This document shows, piece after piece, positions 1 through 10,230 of a stretch of DNA of 27,181 nt. This DNA comes from Chara braunii (lineage: Eukaryota; Streptophyta; Charophyceae; Charales; Characeae): the NCBI GenBank assembly GCA_003427395.1, contig BFEA01000491.1, positions 999,679-1,026,859 of the forward strand, read 5' to 3'. The notes beneath the pieces were generated by a model. That model ran no database searches. It had not been told where the DNA came from and was given only the letters and a program-made list of their open reading frames with translations. The first letter of the stretch is position 1, and the number at the start of each line of letters is the position of its first letter. Both the position numbers and the translations under genes were made by a program.

Positions 1-91
<91 letters not shown>
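1..91. repeat. (GT)n microsatellite
   Basis: An uninterrupted GT dinucleotide run of about 45 units starts at the window edge, so its true length is unknown. No gene is attached to it. Confidence 0.97.
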
Positions 92-93
<2 letters not shown>

Positions 94-1446
94 GCGGCAT
101 GCATGTGCTTCTGTCTGTCATTGCCACAGTGATATAGGCTCAGAGACTTTCTTTTGGTCTGGTAGGTTTCCAGTGTGCTAGATGAGAGTGGCATCAGTTT
201 TTAACACCAGTCAAAAACGTTTTACAGCTCTGTGGGCTTGACATTTGGTTGTCTCAAAATCACAGATAGCACAGCAGAGCGAGCGCCTTTGTGATGTATA
301 GTGGCCCCCCGCAGGTGGGTGAGGTGGTTGTACAGGCCGGAAATCAAGGGGAGGGAAAGATGGAGATGACAGAGGTGTTGTGGAAGAGAGGAGGTAGGGG
401 CTCTCACCTTCAATAATCGATTCTTCCAGCAAGGCACTGTGTGCATGAAATCAAGGGGCCGGAAATCAAGGCGCGTGCGTGGCACTGTGCGCGCTGCGCT
501 GTTGAGACATAACAGAGTTATAGCTTTTGCAACGCTTGGCAAGTTTTTTTGTTTTTTGTTTTTTTTTTCAACGCTTAGCAAGTTCGTAGAATGGAGCTTT
601 GTCTTTTAGAAAAAGGCATTTTTTTTTTCCGGAAACGAGAACAAGTTTTTTCTTTGACGTCATCCTGACTGTTCGTTCCTTTTTTTAACCGTGCTCTCTC
701 AGCAGTGTGCACCCATGAGGAAAGCAAGCGGGGAAGACACCCTCCCTCATTTTGCGAAGCCGGTGCTGTTTTTATTTTTTATTTTTGCGCCGTCTGTGTA
801 CGTAAGTACGTACGGCAACGTACACAACGTTTTTGCAAAGCTGGCGTTCCTTTCGTTCGTTCTTTTTACCTTTAGGGCGTAGTCACCTCAGCTCTATGTT
901 AAATGTATTTACGACGTACCTGGACGTACCTGTGACCATAATCGCGTCCATTAAATTAGTAAAACAGTCCTAGTGCGAGTATGCCCTTCATCGTATCCTC
1001 TCTCTCTCTCTGGACATAGGTATTTTGATTTTGCTTTCTGTTGGTCATGATGAAAGCACACCTTGATCTATTGAATCTGTTCCCTTGAGAAAGAAATATG
1101 ACACACTCCTCGTGAATAGTTAGTCATCCCTTGTGCGCACGGTCGCTCTGTTGTGCTTTTGCTATAAAGGAGACTAAGTGTCGTGCGTGCTGTATGAGTA
1201 GTGTGGTCCTTCGTCACACACGGGCACCATGGTTTTCCTGACGGAGACCGAGTGCCGTGCATGCTGGGTAGCGTGACGACTGCTGGCGGATTGGTTGTCA
1301 AATCTGTAGCATCCTTTATTTAGTGGAGGGGTTTATTGGAATATATGCCAGCAAACAGCCGTCTCGAGGGGAGGGGTTCATGCATGAAACCTGCCAGCAC
1401 ACAGCCGCAGGCAACTCGAGAAAATGGATGGCTCACTCCTAAAGTT
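92..1446. other. Stretch without recognisable gene
   Basis: Nothing recognisable is coded here. Short frames on either strand (up to about 119 codons on the minus strand at 222-581) have no recognisable domain and run through T/A-rich tracts such as 545-569. There is a phrase AAATCAAGGGG repeated at about 341 and 449 (GGCCGGAAATCAAGG), a local duplication of roughly 15 bases. Around 799-830 the bases CGTACGTA and related words recur, giving a small palindromic cluster. No promoter, terminator or RNA gene can be supported. Confidence 0.5.
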
Positions 1447-1574
1447 TGGGAGGCTCAGGGCTACACAATGGCTGGCGGCGCCACCGAAAAACGAAAAAAA
1501 GTGCGTTGCTAGCGGTCGGGCAAAGCTTGGTGCTCAGTGCGAGTCCGGTACACTCGGGCGCACTTGTGGTTTAA
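1447..1574 (+). repeat. Copy of dispersed GGCGCC/GTGGTTTAA repeat family, ending in a transposon-like terminus
   Basis: The stretch from TTTGGGAGGCTCAGG through ATGGCTGGCGGCGCCACCG, then a GAAAAACGAAAAAAAG tract and GTGCG, aligns by eye with the reverse complement of about 24110-24190 (TTTGGAGGCTCAGCC, ATGGCCGACGGCGCCAGCC, GAAAG, GTGCG). It ends at 1561-1574 with CACTTGTGGTTTAA, which resembles the right end GTACTGGTGGTTTAA of the DNA transposon at 18246-19607 and mirrors TTAAACCACAAGTAC at 26398. I infer a decayed copy of the same transposon family. There is no coding capacity. Confidence 0.5.
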
Positions 1575-1633
1575 TGGCAAGGTCCAGGGACAGCCGTACG
1601 ATGCCTGATATCTATGTTCCATGAGAGGTAGTT

Positions 1634-1705
1634 TGGCTGGCGGGCTTGCTGACTGGTGGGCTGGCTGGCTTGGCTGGCTTGGCTGGCTTGGCTGGCTGGC
1701 TTGGT
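1634..1705. repeat. (GGCTT/GGCTGGCTT)n minisatellite
   Basis: Tandem words GGCTGGCTT and GGCTTGGCT repeat over about 70 bases. The plus-strand frame reading AGLAGLAGLAG is a by-product of this repeat and is not a protein gene. Confidence 0.9.
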
Positions 1706-2569
1706 AGTAAACAAATGGAGGAGCACTCTGTACTGTTGCTCAGTTCTACGCCTAGATGTGAACTACTAGACATAGGTCGCCTCACTTGCCGACTAGATCA
1801 GTCACCGTATAAGGTCCAGCGGCGGTGTTCCTCGAGTCTCGAAGACCTCTCGGGAGGATTGATGGTCTTTCCGCTGTTGTACTTGTGGCTTCCTCTTATG
1901 TTGATCGTCTCTCCGAGTGTGAATCTGGGAAGTGTGAATCTCTTCGCTTCTCTTCTTTGGCAAGATTGACGTTGGGTGGCGACGGGTAATGTTGCTGTTG
2001 TCCTTGTGGCTCGCTCGTTGTTTTGCAAGGAGGGGCACTGCTGCGGGAAGCATGTTGACGTTGGGTCAGGCCGAAAGCAGTACTTTGGCCGCCTCGCCAT
2101 CCACTTGGAATCCGTTGGTCATGACAATCGAAGTGGCTACATGTTCTGCCTAAAATACCTGCATGTCTGCCGTCTTCAGCCGTTGGATTTGCTGAGCTCC
2201 ACCACGGGACTTCTCGCTCGAGATGTGTCCATCTCCCCAAGTCACACACGACGGTGCTGGCAGATGAAATCGACCTGAAGATGCTCTGCACGGGAACATA
2301 ACAGATTACCTGTGGTGGGTGACAAGGCCATGGTTGATATCTATACCTTAACTTTGTTCTATGTAAGCGGTGGACCTGTGGTTTGGTTCTGCGTGCAATG
2401 GATCGTTCCGGCCTTGAGGAGTGTTTTGGTTACGATGCATTTTGCAAATCGTGTTGGACGCAGAGGAAAGGAAAGGAACGATGAAGGAAATAGACCTGTA
2501 TGCATCCCTCGAACTATAACAGCAATGCGACCGCGAAAGCGAGCATAGCGCGGTGACCGAGGAGCGAAA
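1706..2569. other. Stretch without recognisable gene
   Basis: Moderately GC-rich, unique-looking DNA. Open frames of 78-131 codons on both strands overlap one another and show no recognised domain, no consistent splice structure and no conserved motif. An exon of an unknown gene cannot be excluded, but nothing supports one. Confidence 0.45.
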
Positions 2570-3230
2570 TGTGAGCTGCCATGCTTGTCAACAAGAGGTG
2601 TGGACGCTTGCAAGACTGTAGGGATCTTCTCGTTTCCACCGTCTGTTTTTCTGTGCATTTAGCTGCACTCGGTAGGAAACAGCTGAGCTGGAAAGAGCTG
2701 AGCCGGCGAGGAAGGAACAGTAGCTGAGCCGGCGAGGAAGGAACAGTAATTGTGCGGCACAGGGAAGATGTAATTGTGTTGGCAAGTTGGCAACACAAAT
2801 TGTAAAGCAGCGTCCTGTGTTTCGTATTCATTTAGAATAGGCGGCGGCCATCCTATGTGATCAAGAGGTGTGGATTCACACGCAGACAGCGAGTATTTTC
2901 TCCTCCTTTGAACTGCCGGCTTTCTGTGCGTGCATGCGTGTCGTATTCATTTAGAATGGGGTGAGAGGAGGCGGCCATCCCCTTTGTCGACAAGAGGTGT
3001 GTGGATTCACGGCACAGACAGCAAGTATTTTCTCCTTCGAACTGCCGGCGGCTTTTCTGTGCGCACAGTTGGAAAGAGCTGGAGCCGAAAAGAGAGAGAG
3101 CCGGCAAGGAAGGAAGTGTAAATGTGTAAATGCCGAGGGAAGCTGTAATTGTATGGCAAGAGGAACTGCAAAGCAGTGTCCGGCGTTTCGTTTCGTATTC
3201 AGGTGAGAAGAGGCAAAGCGCCAGCGGAAA
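2570..3230. repeat. Degenerate tandem repeat, three copies of a module of about 110-280 bp
   Basis: Three successive modules share ordered landmarks. These are CAAGAGGTGTGGA (2590, 2865, 2991), TTTTCTCC with AACTGCCGGC and TTCTGTGCG (about 2893-2928 and 3028-3065; weaker counterparts in copy one), GGAAAGAGCTG with AGCCGGC.AGGAAGGAA (2690-2740 and 3071-3115), TGTAATTGT followed by GGCAAG, AAAGCAG, and CGTATTCA (2823, 2943, 3194). Copy two is internally deleted. Copies differ by many substitutions and small indels, so the duplication is old. Overlapping frames on both strands are by-products. No function is evident. Confidence 0.8.
2697..2748. repeat. 26-bp tandem duplication (two exact copies)
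   Basis: A 26-bp unit beginning GCTGAGCCGGCGAGG and ending GGAACAGTA is present twice head to tail at 2697-2722 and 2723-2748 with no difference. It is younger than the surrounding degenerate module repeat. Confidence 0.9.
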
Positions 3231-3764
3231 AGCCGATGGTTGGTTAAGGAGCCGGCAGTGGATGTGAGACATGAATCTATGGTAGTACAAGCAACCGAGG
3301 GAAAGGTCTTGTCTGTAACTGCAAGGGAAGCTGGGAACAAACAAACATGGCGGGGCTTCTTGCCCAGGGGAGGACAGATGACGCGAAGGTGTCGTCAAGA
3401 ATGGAGAAGGTCGGAGTGGTGCAATGGTGAGCAGAAGCTGTTGCTCAGGCTGTGACACCAACCACAAAACTGACTCTCTTTTTTTGAAAATTTTCCTCTT
3501 TTTCCTTCTTGTCAACCGCAAAACTGATTCTTAAACAGCAGCGGGGAGTGAAGATGGGGAGGGGAGTGTTGCGAGGCCTGCTGCACAGGCAAGGATGCAG
3601 ATGATGGAAGGAACGTGGGCCTCACTCGTCTACTGAACACTGTCTCAAGTATTTGGACTGAAGTCGGACCAGATGCATTTGGATGGATCCAACTTCTTGA
3701 ACGTATTGAGACCATTACCAGCTCCACGTACGTGCGGTGGGTATATCTTGGAAAGTGGGGAAGT
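3231..3764. other. Stretch without recognisable gene
   Basis: No gene seen. A near repeat of CAACCGCAAAACTGATTC (3513) and CAACCACAAAACTGACTC (3460) flanks a T-rich stretch at 3478-3506. Short frames have no recognisable domain. Confidence 0.45.
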
Positions 3765-4075
3765 CGAGCGCACAACGCAGGCAATCGTGCTAATTCCGTT
3801 TCCAAGTACAAAACACTGAAAACAGTGTATTCAACGATCAGAAATTTGTGCGGTCGAGAGCGCGAACGCAGGCAATCTTTGCTCATTCTATTGCCTTAGG
3901 CTAATTCTGTTGCCTTAGCCTAGTACAAAAGTGTATTGAACAATCGGAAAGTTGTGCAGCGGAGCGAGGCCCGGTACTTCTTCTCCGAAAGTGGCGAAGT
4001 TGGGCGTGAATGTCCGCAATCGTGCTAATTATGTTGCCAAGTACAAAAAAAAAAAACAGTTTACTCAACAGTGCC
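3765..4075. repeat. Degenerate tandem repeat, three copies (period about 92-150 bp)
   Basis: The ordered words GCAGGCAATCGTGCTAATTC, CCAAGTACAAAA and GTGTATTCAACGATC recur with drift. Copy one lies at about 3776-3841, copy two at 3868-3945 (GCAGGCAATCTTTGCTCATTC, AGTACAAAAGTGTATTGAAC) and copy three at 4014-4071 (CCGCAATCGTGCTAATTATG, CAAGTACAAAAA, GTTTACTCAAC). Copy two contains a further internal duplication of TTCTATTGCCTTAG and TTCTGTTGCCTTAG. Not coding. Confidence 0.8.
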
Positions 4076-4674
4076 AACACTGAGGGAGAGAACGCAGGGG
4101 AGGGGGTGTGCAAAGCAAGTCGGACAGGTAAGGATGGATGGATACAGATGGTGCATGTAGGGGAATGGTTTCTGGAAAAGAAGTTGGCAAGTTGGGAAGT
4201 TGGGAGCGAATGTGCGTGGCCGGAGGATGTATGGCATTCAGAAAAAATACAAATTGCAAGATTGTGCATTGAACGGTGAGGGGAGGCTGGAAGCAAAAAC
4301 ATCCGCCCTTTTTTGTGAATCGTCAGGTCGTCAGGCAATGATTGGTAAAAACCGCTCTGCTCGTTGCCCCTACCGAAACTTGCGGCGGCGTATGTGGACC
4401 TTGCTCTTCGGATGGAGATTGGACTCGCGGGACTGCTCTTATTTGTCCGGGAGATGGATGATGAGCACCAGGCTTAGTAGGCTCAACAAAACGAAATAGG
4501 GTTACGACACCGGTTGCCTGGCTGGTTTGTCCCTAAGGGGGTTACTACCTCCATGGGTAAGTTCCAGGTGTGGGATGTTGCGGGGGGGTGGGGGGGGTTG
4601 GGGGGAGAGGGGGTATTATGACTGCACAGGCCCTGCTGGTTATTAAGGTGAGGGCTTCTGAGGAGGAGTGAAGG
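4076..4674. other. Stretch without recognisable gene
   Basis: No gene seen. It contains the G tract annotated separately. Short frames on both strands are low-complexity or proline-rich readings of the G/C tracts. Confidence 0.45.
4582..4613 (+). other. Potential G-quadruplex tract
   Basis: Four G runs of 7, 8, 6 and 5 bases are separated by loops of 1 (T), 2 (TT) and 3 (AGA) bases. This exceeds the usual quadruplex pattern of four runs of at least three G with loops of 1-7. The reading is directly from sequence; any structure or role in the cell is inference. Confidence 0.75.
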
Positions 4675-5110
4675 CTCAGGCATGGCAAGTTGCGGCGGCG
4701 CTGATAGGTCGATGAATGCGATGAGGTCTGTTTTTTTTTGAAAAAGCTAGTGAAAGAAGAAGTCTCGAGTGGCTGCTGTGTGGAAATAGCAGCGACATGG
4801 TCGAGCAGCTCGTGCACGGCAGCAGCTTGAGCAGTCGGGAGCTCGTGAACGGCAGCAGCTCGAGGAGTTGGCTCAGGCATGGCGAGCGGCGCCGCTGATA
4901 GGTCGATGAATGCGATGAGGTCTGTTTTAAAAAAAAAAAAAGAAGTGTCGAGTGGCTGCTGTGCGGAAATAGCTGCGACATGGTCGAGCAGCTCGTGAAC
5001 GGCAGCAGCTTGAGCAGTCAGGAGCTCGTGGATGGCAATGAGCAGCGCTCATGAACGGAAGCACCTCGAGCAGTCAGGATCTCGTGGACGGCAAGTGGCT
5101 TAACCATGGT
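4675..5110. repeat. About 197-bp tandem duplication with internal GAGCAGCTCGTG sub-repeats
   Basis: The block starting CTCAGGCATGGC at 4675 is repeated from 4872. Both copies contain GATAGGTCGATGAATGCG, ATGAGGTCTGTTTT, a T- or A-rich tract (T in copy one, A in copy two), AGAAGT.TCGAGTGGCTGCT, GACATGGTCGAGCAGCTCGT and AGCAGCTTGAGCAGTC. Within each copy and up to 5100 a shorter unit (GAGCAGTC.GGAGCTCGTG.ACGGCA) is itself tandemly repeated with drift. Readings on the minus strand give repeated peptides (HELL, TSCST), which I regard as non-genic. Confidence 0.9.
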
Positions 5111-5637
5111 GGGGACGAGGGGTGTGTTGCTCGACACTGCTCATCACATGCACAAAAGACGAAAAATGTGGAGGTGCATCTTCCTGTGTTCTAGCGAAAG
5201 ACTCGTTCTCATTTTTTGCACATGTAGTGAGTAGTGGAGCGCGAGGCCCAAGGAGCGAGTGCCTGCACAGAAGATTGCAATGATGAGATATATTGCAAAG
5301 TGGAGGTATGACGGAAGATTCTTTGTTGAAATTTTTATGTTGTTTTCAGACCTGTTCTACTTCACTTTTGGGTTTTTTATGACGGTTTTGTCAGCAAAAG
5401 GGGCTTCGCTCCGCTACTCACCGTGCGACATGTATTTGGACAGCGATTTCCTTGCTAGTGACATTCTGACGGATAGGTGGTTTTGAATGTGTTGTGACCA
5501 CCATCATGTCCAGATACATGTAGAATGTTGTGCAGTGAAGCGACGCCCATGAACCGGGGGGGGGGGGGGAGCAATGCAGCTTCGGCATCCCCACACCGTT
5601 GTTCGGTTTGCGCCTCGCGCTCCCCGGACTCTCTCCG
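5111..5637. other. Stretch without recognisable gene
   Basis: No gene seen. A run of 14 G lies at 5556-5569. The words ACATGTATTTGGACA (5429) and its inverse TGTCCAGATACATGT (5507) form a loose inverted repeat, about 80 bases apart. Frames of up to 95 codons have no recognised domain. Confidence 0.45.
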
Positions 5638-6010
5638 ACCTGAGTCGTGGTTCTTGTTCTCTTCGTGGAATGCTCTCTAAAGTTTCTGCAATGGCAAGAT
5701 CCCATGGTTCATTTTATGTGTGCCTAGCATTTGCTATTATGATGCGATTGATATCAATATCAATCGAAAGCTCTCCTTTTTTTTGTGCGTGGCTAGCGTT
5801 TGCTATTTTGTGATGTGGAACGGTCTGTTTGCCGCCGTTGTAATGTAGAGATGTGATGAAAACTGTCTCACTTGAGTTTGTGGTTCTCGTTCCCTTCGCT
5901 GAATGTTTCTCCTACGGCATTGGCAAAGCTCCACCCGCCCGTGCTTGCGTGGCCAGAACTTGCTATTGTGTAGCTAGCATTTGCTGTTATGGTGTGATTG
6001 ATATAGAAAC
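5638..6010. repeat. Degenerate direct duplication (period about 230-290 bp)
   Basis: Two diverged copies share ordered landmarks: GACCTGAGTCGTGGTTCTTG against CACTTGAGTTTGTGGTTCTC (5638, 5869), CTCTTCGTGGAATG against CCCTTCGCTGAATG, and CTAGCATTTGCTATTATGATG against CTAGCATTTGCTGTTATGGTG followed by GATTGATAT (5728, 5974). A further short copy, GCTAGCGTTTGCTATTTTG, lies at 5792. Not coding. Confidence 0.75.
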
Positions 6011-6058
6011 GAAACCTCTCCGTCTCCCCTTGAGGAATGGTTTGTTCGTCTTTGTCCC

Positions 6059-6087
6059 AAAAAAAAAAAAAAAAAAAAAAAAAAAAA
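6059..6087. repeat. Poly-A tract
   Basis: Twenty-nine consecutive A. I see no flanking direct repeat that would mark a retroposed element. Confidence 0.95.
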
Positions 6088-6352
6088 CAGGGACAATGTG
6101 TTTTTGCCATTGTTGTAATTCTAGTGAATTTGAAAGTTGAGAGTGGTTTGTGTGCGCTCTTCGGTGCCAGATGTGTTATATCATATATGTGGAGCGGACA
6201 GCTTTTTATCGCAGGGTTGGTCTGTTCTCTGTCCTGGACTTATGCTCCTGCCGGAACTGCGATGTCAGGCGCTGCAGACCACATTACAAAGTGCTGTTTG
6301 TCAATCATCAAATGATGAAGAGAGATGGCCTTCTTTCTGATACTGAACAAAA

Positions 6353-6394
6353 GGAAAGGAAAAAAAAAAAAAAGAAAAAAAAAAAAAAAAGAAA
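6353..6394. repeat. A-rich tract
   Basis: A-rich tract with scattered G. No flanking target duplication seen. The sequence between this and the poly-A at 6059-6087 shows no gene. Confidence 0.85.
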
Positions 6395-6636
6395 GGAAAT
6401 GTTCTTGATTGAAGTTGATTCTGGTATTGAGAAATCGAGTGCTGTTTTTTCTGTTTCCAGGTTGACATGAATGGATCTTACATCTGTTGGGAATGCCTCG
6501 CCCCTCCCTCCCCCCTCCTCCGCCCCCCCCTAAAAAAATGGCAAATGCGGAACTTGTGTCTAATTTCCATCAAAAACCGACTGGACAAGTCAGTGTGTAG
6601 TAGTATGAGAGAACATCTGGAGATAACGACGTAGAC

Positions 6637-6922
6637 GAAGATGAACACTTTGAAGAAGCCATGGCTGCCAGCAAGATTCCTGTCAAGTTTTTTTTCAACA
6701 AGGGTATCAGTTTTTTTTGTTTTTTTTTTCAGTTTTGTTTTTAACAAGGGTAATCAGATATATGAACTCCTGTGGCAATCTATGAAGATGAACACTTTGA
6801 AGAAGCCATGGCTACCAGCAAGTTTTTTTTCAACAAGAGTATCAGTTTTTTTTGTTTTGTTTTTTTTCCGGTTTTGTTTTTAACAAGGGTAATCAGATAT
6901 TTGAACTCCTGCGGCAATCTAT
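6637..6922. repeat. 147-bp tandem duplication, two recent copies
   Basis: Copy one (6637-6783) and copy two (6784-6922) both begin GAAGATGAACACTTTGAAGA and end GGCAATCTAT. They differ mainly by a deletion of about a dozen bases after CCAGCAAG, changes in T-run length and a few substitutions, so this is the youngest of the long duplications in the left part of the window. The frame reading NTLKKPWLPA twice on the plus strand is a by-product. Confidence 0.93.
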
Positions 6923-7259
6923 GATGTACTCTTTGCGCCTTTGCGCGTAGTTTCTCAAGTGTATGTGGTTGGGAAAAAAAAAAGAAAAAAAAAAAGGAGT
7001 GTGTGATGCGACATTGCCGAGGCTTGCTTATGTCCTCTTTGCACGTAGTTTTTCTTGAAAGGGTTTGACACTCGTTGACTAAAGGGTTGCGAAGTGTACG
7101 AAAGTTTTTGTCTATCGAGTCCGCTTGAGCACGTTAAGTGCTCAGTTGTGCGCAAACGTTGGGGGGGGGAGGGGAGCGTTCAAACGCTTTTTCGCGCTGC
7201 CAGGCGCAAAAAAATTAACCTTGTCTGGCGAGGGGTTGTGCGACGTCCTGGCTCTACTC

Positions 7260-7261
<2 letters not shown>
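6923..7261. other. Stretch without recognisable gene
   Basis: No gene seen. An A-rich tract lies at 6974-6995 and a G-rich tract at about 7159-7173. Confidence 0.45.
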
Positions 7262-7321
<60 letters not shown>

Positions 7322-7322
7322 N

Positions 7323-7378
<56 letters not shown>
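7262..7378. repeat. (CT)n microsatellite with one unresolved base
   Basis: About 58 CT units with an N at 7322. Long SLSLSL or ERERER frames through it are artefacts. The N suggests the true length was not resolved in the assembly. Confidence 0.97.
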
Positions 7379-7384
<6 letters not shown>

Positions 7385-7706
7385 CTGTCTGTGCACCCCC
7401 TCAGCTCTCTCCCCCCCTCCCTGATTCCATGTCGAGCGCTTGACGGAAGCGCTCATGGCGCGGTTCCATGGACCCTGCGCACAATGAGCGTGTGGCAAGT
7501 ACCTGGTCCAGAAAGAGACCAAATGCATGTATGTATGGAGCGACGCCTATTCTTCAACCTCTGAGCCGCGGCATTTTTTCTCCATGCCAATTTTTTTAAA
7601 AAGGGCTGGCGAAAGCGCAATTGTTTTTTGTTTGTTGCTTTTGCCTGGTGCTGTTAGTCGGCAGCAATTTTAGTCGAGTCGATCCAAAATGCCTTTCTTG
7701 TTTTTT
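7379..7706. other. Stretch without recognisable gene
   Basis: No gene or structured RNA seen. The frame continuing out of the (CT)n tract to 7561 is only an extension of the repeat reading. Confidence 0.45.
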
Positions 7707-7775
7707 GAAGTTTTTGTGAAGTTTTGTGAAGTTTTGTGAAGTTTTGTGAAGTTTTTTTAAGTTTTTTGAAGTTTA
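7707..7775. repeat. 10-bp tandem repeat GTTTTGTGAA
   Basis: About seven head-to-tail units of GTTTTGTGAA; the middle three or four are exact and the edges drift to GTTTTTTTAA and GTTTTTTGAA. No function evident. Confidence 0.92.
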
Positions 7776-8225
7776 AAGTTTTTTCCCTTTTTGAAACATG
7801 CGTAGTTTTACGTGCCCCTCTGTTGTTCGCAACCACGACTTCGTTCATCCACTGCATTGCGGCCGACCTTGTCATTTTCCTGTTTTTCTTTTTTTTTCGT
7901 CTGCTTTAGATGTGGTTCCATCATCCTACAAGCTTCCACTAGCTTCGATTTGTGACCGTAGAGGAAGCCGGCAAGATATCGTCCAGCAATATGACGTAAT
8001 CCAGCATTGAAAAAAGACAGTTCATCCTGCTGCTTGCCTAGTGTCTTGACCTGAATAGAGCGGCTAGTTATTTAAAAATTTTGAACTTATTTTAAGTTAT
8101 TTAAGTTATTTTTATCTGTAGTTGTTTTTTGGGGCGAATTTCAGTCCAGGTTATATTTTATAAGCAAATAATGAATGATTGGCCAGGTGGGTCCGATTCG
8201 GGTATTGTTATCTCACAGCTGTAGT
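7776..8225. other. Stretch without recognisable gene
   Basis: No gene seen. It includes an AT-rich patch at 8068-8115 with repeated TTTAAGTTATTT words. Confidence 0.45.
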
Positions 8226-8308
8226 TGTTTGTTTGTTTTGTTTTGTTTTGTTTTGTTTTGTTTTGTATTGTTTTGTTTTGTTTTGTTTTGTTTTGCTTTG
8301 TTTTGTTT
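8226..8308. repeat. (TTTTG)n microsatellite
   Basis: About 16 pentanucleotide units of TTTTG with two single-base variants (TATTG, CTTTG). Confidence 0.95.
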
Positions 8309-9941
8309 AGGCAGCTCTCACCTTAGGGCAGCACACATGTATAAAGTACTATAAACTGTTCATGATTTTTTTTTGATTTTTTTTTTTCAAAGCTAAACCT
8401 ATATTCTTCTTTCAATTTCACTTTTCACTACCTACCTACCACTACTCCTATAAGCCTCTGTACAGGGAACCCCTGCAAGCATAGCTGCCTGAGCCTGCCT
8501 CTCACAATTAAGGGAGGGGATTGCCGAGGCAGAAAAGAACTGCATGATGCCATGCCAAGCTTTGCTGAAGTGCCAGCGCAGCGTTTTTTTCTGATTTTTT
8601 TTAATTTTATTTTTATTTTTTTTTCGGCGCCAACAACCAGCCACTGAGTCCGTTAACGCTCCTCATCTGAAAGTCGTGGAATGTGGCATTTTGGTGTGTT
8701 TTTTCCTTTTTATTTTGTCCATTTTGGTGTTTCGACAGTGCCTGGGAAAGGTGATATTGGTCTCGAAACATGAAAAAGAAGCGAAGGATTGTCCTGATAC
8801 ATGTAGTGGAGCTGCATGGCCAAGGGGAACTTCACAGTGGATTTTGAGAGCATATTTTGATGTGACGATAAGGTGTCGAGGAGTGAGCTGGCAAAACCCA
8901 GAGCGTGGTAATGAGCAGGTGCCTTCTCCAGCTTCCGCCAACACAATCTCCAAGGTGGTGTGGGCAGTGTCCCGACGAGCGGAGCTGACGCGTGCTCGAC
9001 ACCGTCATCATCCGAGGGCGAGTACCGTGTCAAGCAAGGCCGAATGAAAATTGAAAGGGGTTCACCAGAAGGGGAGAAGAGTTCTTTTTTTTTTTTTTTG
9101 GGTTGGGGGGGGGGGGGGAGAATGGGGGGGTTGCAGAATGCAGGATTGCCATCCACAACCTGCAAATATACGCGGAGCAGTCCTTTTGACATGTGGAAGA
9201 GCATCGAATACTCTTGGGGCAGTGTGCTAGCCGCGTGCTGCTCTCCTGCTCCTCCACCTTTGCCATTCTCTGTACTTGTTAGCTACTACACGGGAGTATG
9301 CTGCATGCTTTTTTTTCTGTGATTGAACCCCGGCGTACCCGTGCTATGTCAAGAGGGTGAACAGCAGGCAGCCTTTGCTACTGTCTACGGTGATGATGCT
9401 GTTCGCTTGTTTGCGGCGAAAAAAAGAGTCAGCGACGTAGTGTGTTCTTCTGAAAGCATGGTGGTCTCTGATCGTTAGTGTTGTGTGAAAAAACTGCACA
9501 ACTCTTGACCTCCCTTTTCGTCCCTCCACCTCCTGCCACCCATCTCTTGTCATTGTGAAGTGGGTCAGAGAGGAGCTTTCGGTAGATGTTTCTGTATGAC
9601 GTGTGCTTCACGTGGCACCCGATACAGAGTTTTTGTTTTTGCTTTTGTTTTTGTTCGCTGCGTTTTCCCCCCCAGTGAATCAGGTCCTTATCGTCCTGTG
9701 TTCTTGTCCATTCTGGGGACCATCAGTTCAGTTCCGTTTCCATCGGGAAGTCAGAAAAAGATATAACACTTGCCGCTTTGGCGGCAGACGGGTGTGTGGG
9801 CACTTGGCGCTGAACCACACAAACATGGCCAACTGTGCATTTTCTATTACGTTGCCTATCTACTTCACTTTTTTGTTATGGATAGCTTGTGATGATCTGT
9901 GAAGGGAATGAGAGAGAAAATCTGGGGTCCTTAACAACAAG
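8309..9941. other. Stretch without recognisable gene
   Basis: No supported gene over about 1.6 kb. Frames of 120-164 codons on both strands between 8676 and 9322 overlap heavily and run through a T17 and G14 tract at 9085-9118, and I recognise no domain. At 8590-8645 a T-rich run followed by CGGCGCCAACAACCAGCCA resembles, in reverse, the GGCTGG..GGCGCC..GAAAA core of the dispersed repeat at 1447, so a small decayed piece of that family may be present. A host exon cannot be excluded by eye. Confidence 0.4.
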
Positions 9942-10029
<88 letters not shown>

Positions 10030-10099
10030 CGCGCGCGCATACACACACACACAAGCCCCCCCCCCCCCCCCCACACACACACGAGCACACACACACACA

Positions 10100-10142
<43 letters not shown>

Positions 10143-10230
10143 AAACACACACACGCACACAGACGCATGCACATACACACACACACGTGTATACGAACAC
10201 ACACACACACACACACACGCACTCACACAT
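9942..10230. repeat. Compound (AC)n microsatellite
   Basis: A long AC run (9942-10024) is followed by interrupted AC, CGCGCG, a C run (10056-10072) and further AC with TAC and GCAC variants to about 10230. Frames THTHTH or CVCVCV in it are artefacts. It forms the left edge of the AT-rich block. Confidence 0.97.

Noticed and set aside
2853-3521. 222-codon minus-strand frame with repeated CLCRE/CLRVNPH-type peptides
   Set aside because: It crosses copies of the degenerate DNA tandem repeat, and neighbouring phases are open too (129 codons). The peptide similarity simply mirrors the DNA repeat.
7094-7564. Open frame of 156 codons on the plus strand (and 128 on the minus) through the (CT)n tract
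   Set aside because: More than a third is SLSLSL or ERERER from the microsatellite, and it contains an unresolved base. The flanks show no domain.
8676-9322. Overlapping frames on both strands (120-164 codons) as a possible gene
   Set aside because: They overlap one another, cross a T/G homopolymer at 9085-9118, and lack recognisable domains or splice-supported extension.
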